Shown here piece by piece: positions 4,424 through 5,093 of a DNA stretch of 5,093 bases. Origin of the DNA: an uncultured Collinsella sp. Its GTDB lineage: Bacteria; Actinomycetota; Coriobacteriia; Coriobacteriales; Coriobacteriaceae. A model generated the notes under the pieces. It saw only the letters and a list, made by a program, of their open reading frames with translations. It was not told the DNA's origin and did no database searches. The stretch spans positions 1 to 5,093 of the forward strand of contig URAQ01000138.1 of NCBI GenBank assembly GCA_900545875.1. The letters are read 5' to 3'. The position numbers and the translations under genes are program-made. How positions within the stretch are numbered: the first letter of the stretch is position 1; the number at the start of each line of letters is the position of its first letter.

Positions 4424-5093
4424 TTACCAACCGGTATAGTAGTCGGTAGTTCCGGCGGCGCAGCCGGAGTCATAGACCTTGCACTCGCCCTTGGAACCGG
4501 TAAACGTGGAGCCCTGAGCCTTATCGCCCGCGGCAACAACGTAATAGCCGTCGGAATCGCGCCAGAAGCCCTCAGAATCCTGAGTCCATTCGCCCGTGCG
4601 ATAGTGATAAAGCACATTGCTGCTGTAATAGGTCTCGCGGCGCCCGTTGTAGTTATTGACACCCGCAGAGCGCGTCAGGCCCGATCCGTTCGCGTAGGAC
4701 GCGGCGAACGCGTAGGACGGAGTGTAACCGGCGTTGTAGTACGAAGCCTCGGCGACCTCGGCAGCCTCCGCCTCGGCGGCAGCTTCGAGCGCTTCGCGCT
4801 TAGCATCCTCAAGCGCAGTGCGCAGCTCATCGAGCTCGGTCGACTTGGCATCGACCTCCCCCATCGTCAACAGGTTACCCGCACCGTCGATGCAACCCTG
4901 CAACACAGCGCGCTCGTCATCGGTGGCATAGTCGCCATACATATTCATAATGATCTGAGCGCGCATCTCCAGGGAATCGCGCTTGGCCTCCATCGAGGCG
5001 TTCCACTCCTGCATGGAACCATAACCATCGCCGCGATAGTCAACGGGCTGTACCAGCGTCGTCTCGGACGGCGTAGATCCAACCGTATCGGAC
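4424..5093 (-). CDS. C-terminal part of a probable exported protein with a Tyr/Gly-rich terminal module
   Basis: The frame is open to the right edge, so the true start lies outside the window; 222 residues are visible. The ATG at 5014 is in frame but internal: coding continues upstream (residues 1-26, DTVGSTPSETTLVQPVDY and onward) with a Ser/Thr/Pro-rich linker character. Residues 27-78 are a compact helical stretch. Residues 79-116 are Ala/Glu/Lys-rich and probably helical or coiled-coil (ELDELRTALEDAKREALEAA). A Tyr/Ala/Ser linker (117-138) contains two SYA units, visible in DNA as the repeat CGCGTAGGACG at 4691 and 4709. The C-terminal module (139-222) is rich in Tyr, Trp and Gly: NGRRETYYSS, EWTQDSEGFWRDSDGYYVV, then KVYDSGC and TTDYYTGW at the end. 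Asp190, Asp208 and Asp217 fall in an order reminiscent of 3D/RlpA-like beta-barrels, which is a hypothesis only. The composition suggests a secreted or cell-wall-associated protein. No catalytic function is assigned. Confidence 0.72.
   Translation of the reverse strand, partial: SDTVGSTPSETTLVQPVDYRGDGYGSMQEWNASMEAKRDSLEMRAQIIMNMYGDYATDDERAVLQGCIDGAGNLLTMGEVDAKSTELDELRTALEDAKREALEAAAEAEAAEVAEASYYNAGYTPSYAFAASYANGSGLTRSAGVNNYNGRRETYYSSNVLYHYRTGEWTQDSEGFWRDSDGYYVVAAGDKAQGSTFTGSKGECKVYDSGCAAGTTDYYTGW

Noticed and set aside
5012..5014. ATG at 5014 as the true start of the surface-type protein
   Set aside because: No ribosome site precedes it, and the frame stays open with protein-like composition for 26 more codons to the window edge.

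Overview
This 5.1 kb window is GC-rich and tightly packed. It looks like a chromosomal segment of a high-GC gut Gram-positive, most likely a Coriobacteriia member of the Collinsella type. That placement is inferred from codon use, GTG starts, strong GGAGG-type ribosome sites and the style of the proteins; no marker gene is present. I see no mobile element, tRNA, rRNA or CRISPR array.

Left block (1-2678, all minus strand, read right to left): a ferredoxin-domain aldo/keto reductase (AKR), a Gfo/Idh/MocA-type NAD(P)-dependent dehydrogenase, and the first 76 residues of endonuclease IV (nfo), which runs off the left edge. The two gaps between these genes each hold one copy of a 79-bp palindromic element (245-323 and 1409-1487), in the same orientation. 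The copies share their outer arms and loop but differ at four adjacent stem base pairs, and all four changes are compensatory. The remaining non-Watson-Crick pairs in the main stem become G-U wobbles only in RNA read from the minus strand, which is the strand of the genes. This is the most interesting signal in the window.

Middle block (2679-3003): a divergent intergenic region of about 325 bp between the AKR and panE. It holds a minus-strand terminator-like hairpin, a possible 22-codon leader ORF with a good ribosome site, and a strong GC hairpin plus TTTT lying directly before the panE ribosome site. Together these suggest leader-based control or a short non-coding transcript.

Right block (3004-5093): panE (ketopantoate reductase, plus strand) has every catalytic residue I can place by comparison with the E. 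coli enzyme, and ends in a strong rho-independent terminator. Convergent to it on the minus strand are a 68-residue two-helix membrane protein and, upstream of that, the C-terminal 222 residues of a larger protein. The latter has an Ala/Glu-rich helical stretch followed by a Tyr/Gly-rich C-terminal module. It is probably exported and its start lies beyond the right edge.

The genes do not form one obvious pathway. The minus-strand trio may be co-transcribed as two redox enzymes plus a DNA-repair enzyme, with the palindromic elements as the shared intercistronic feature.
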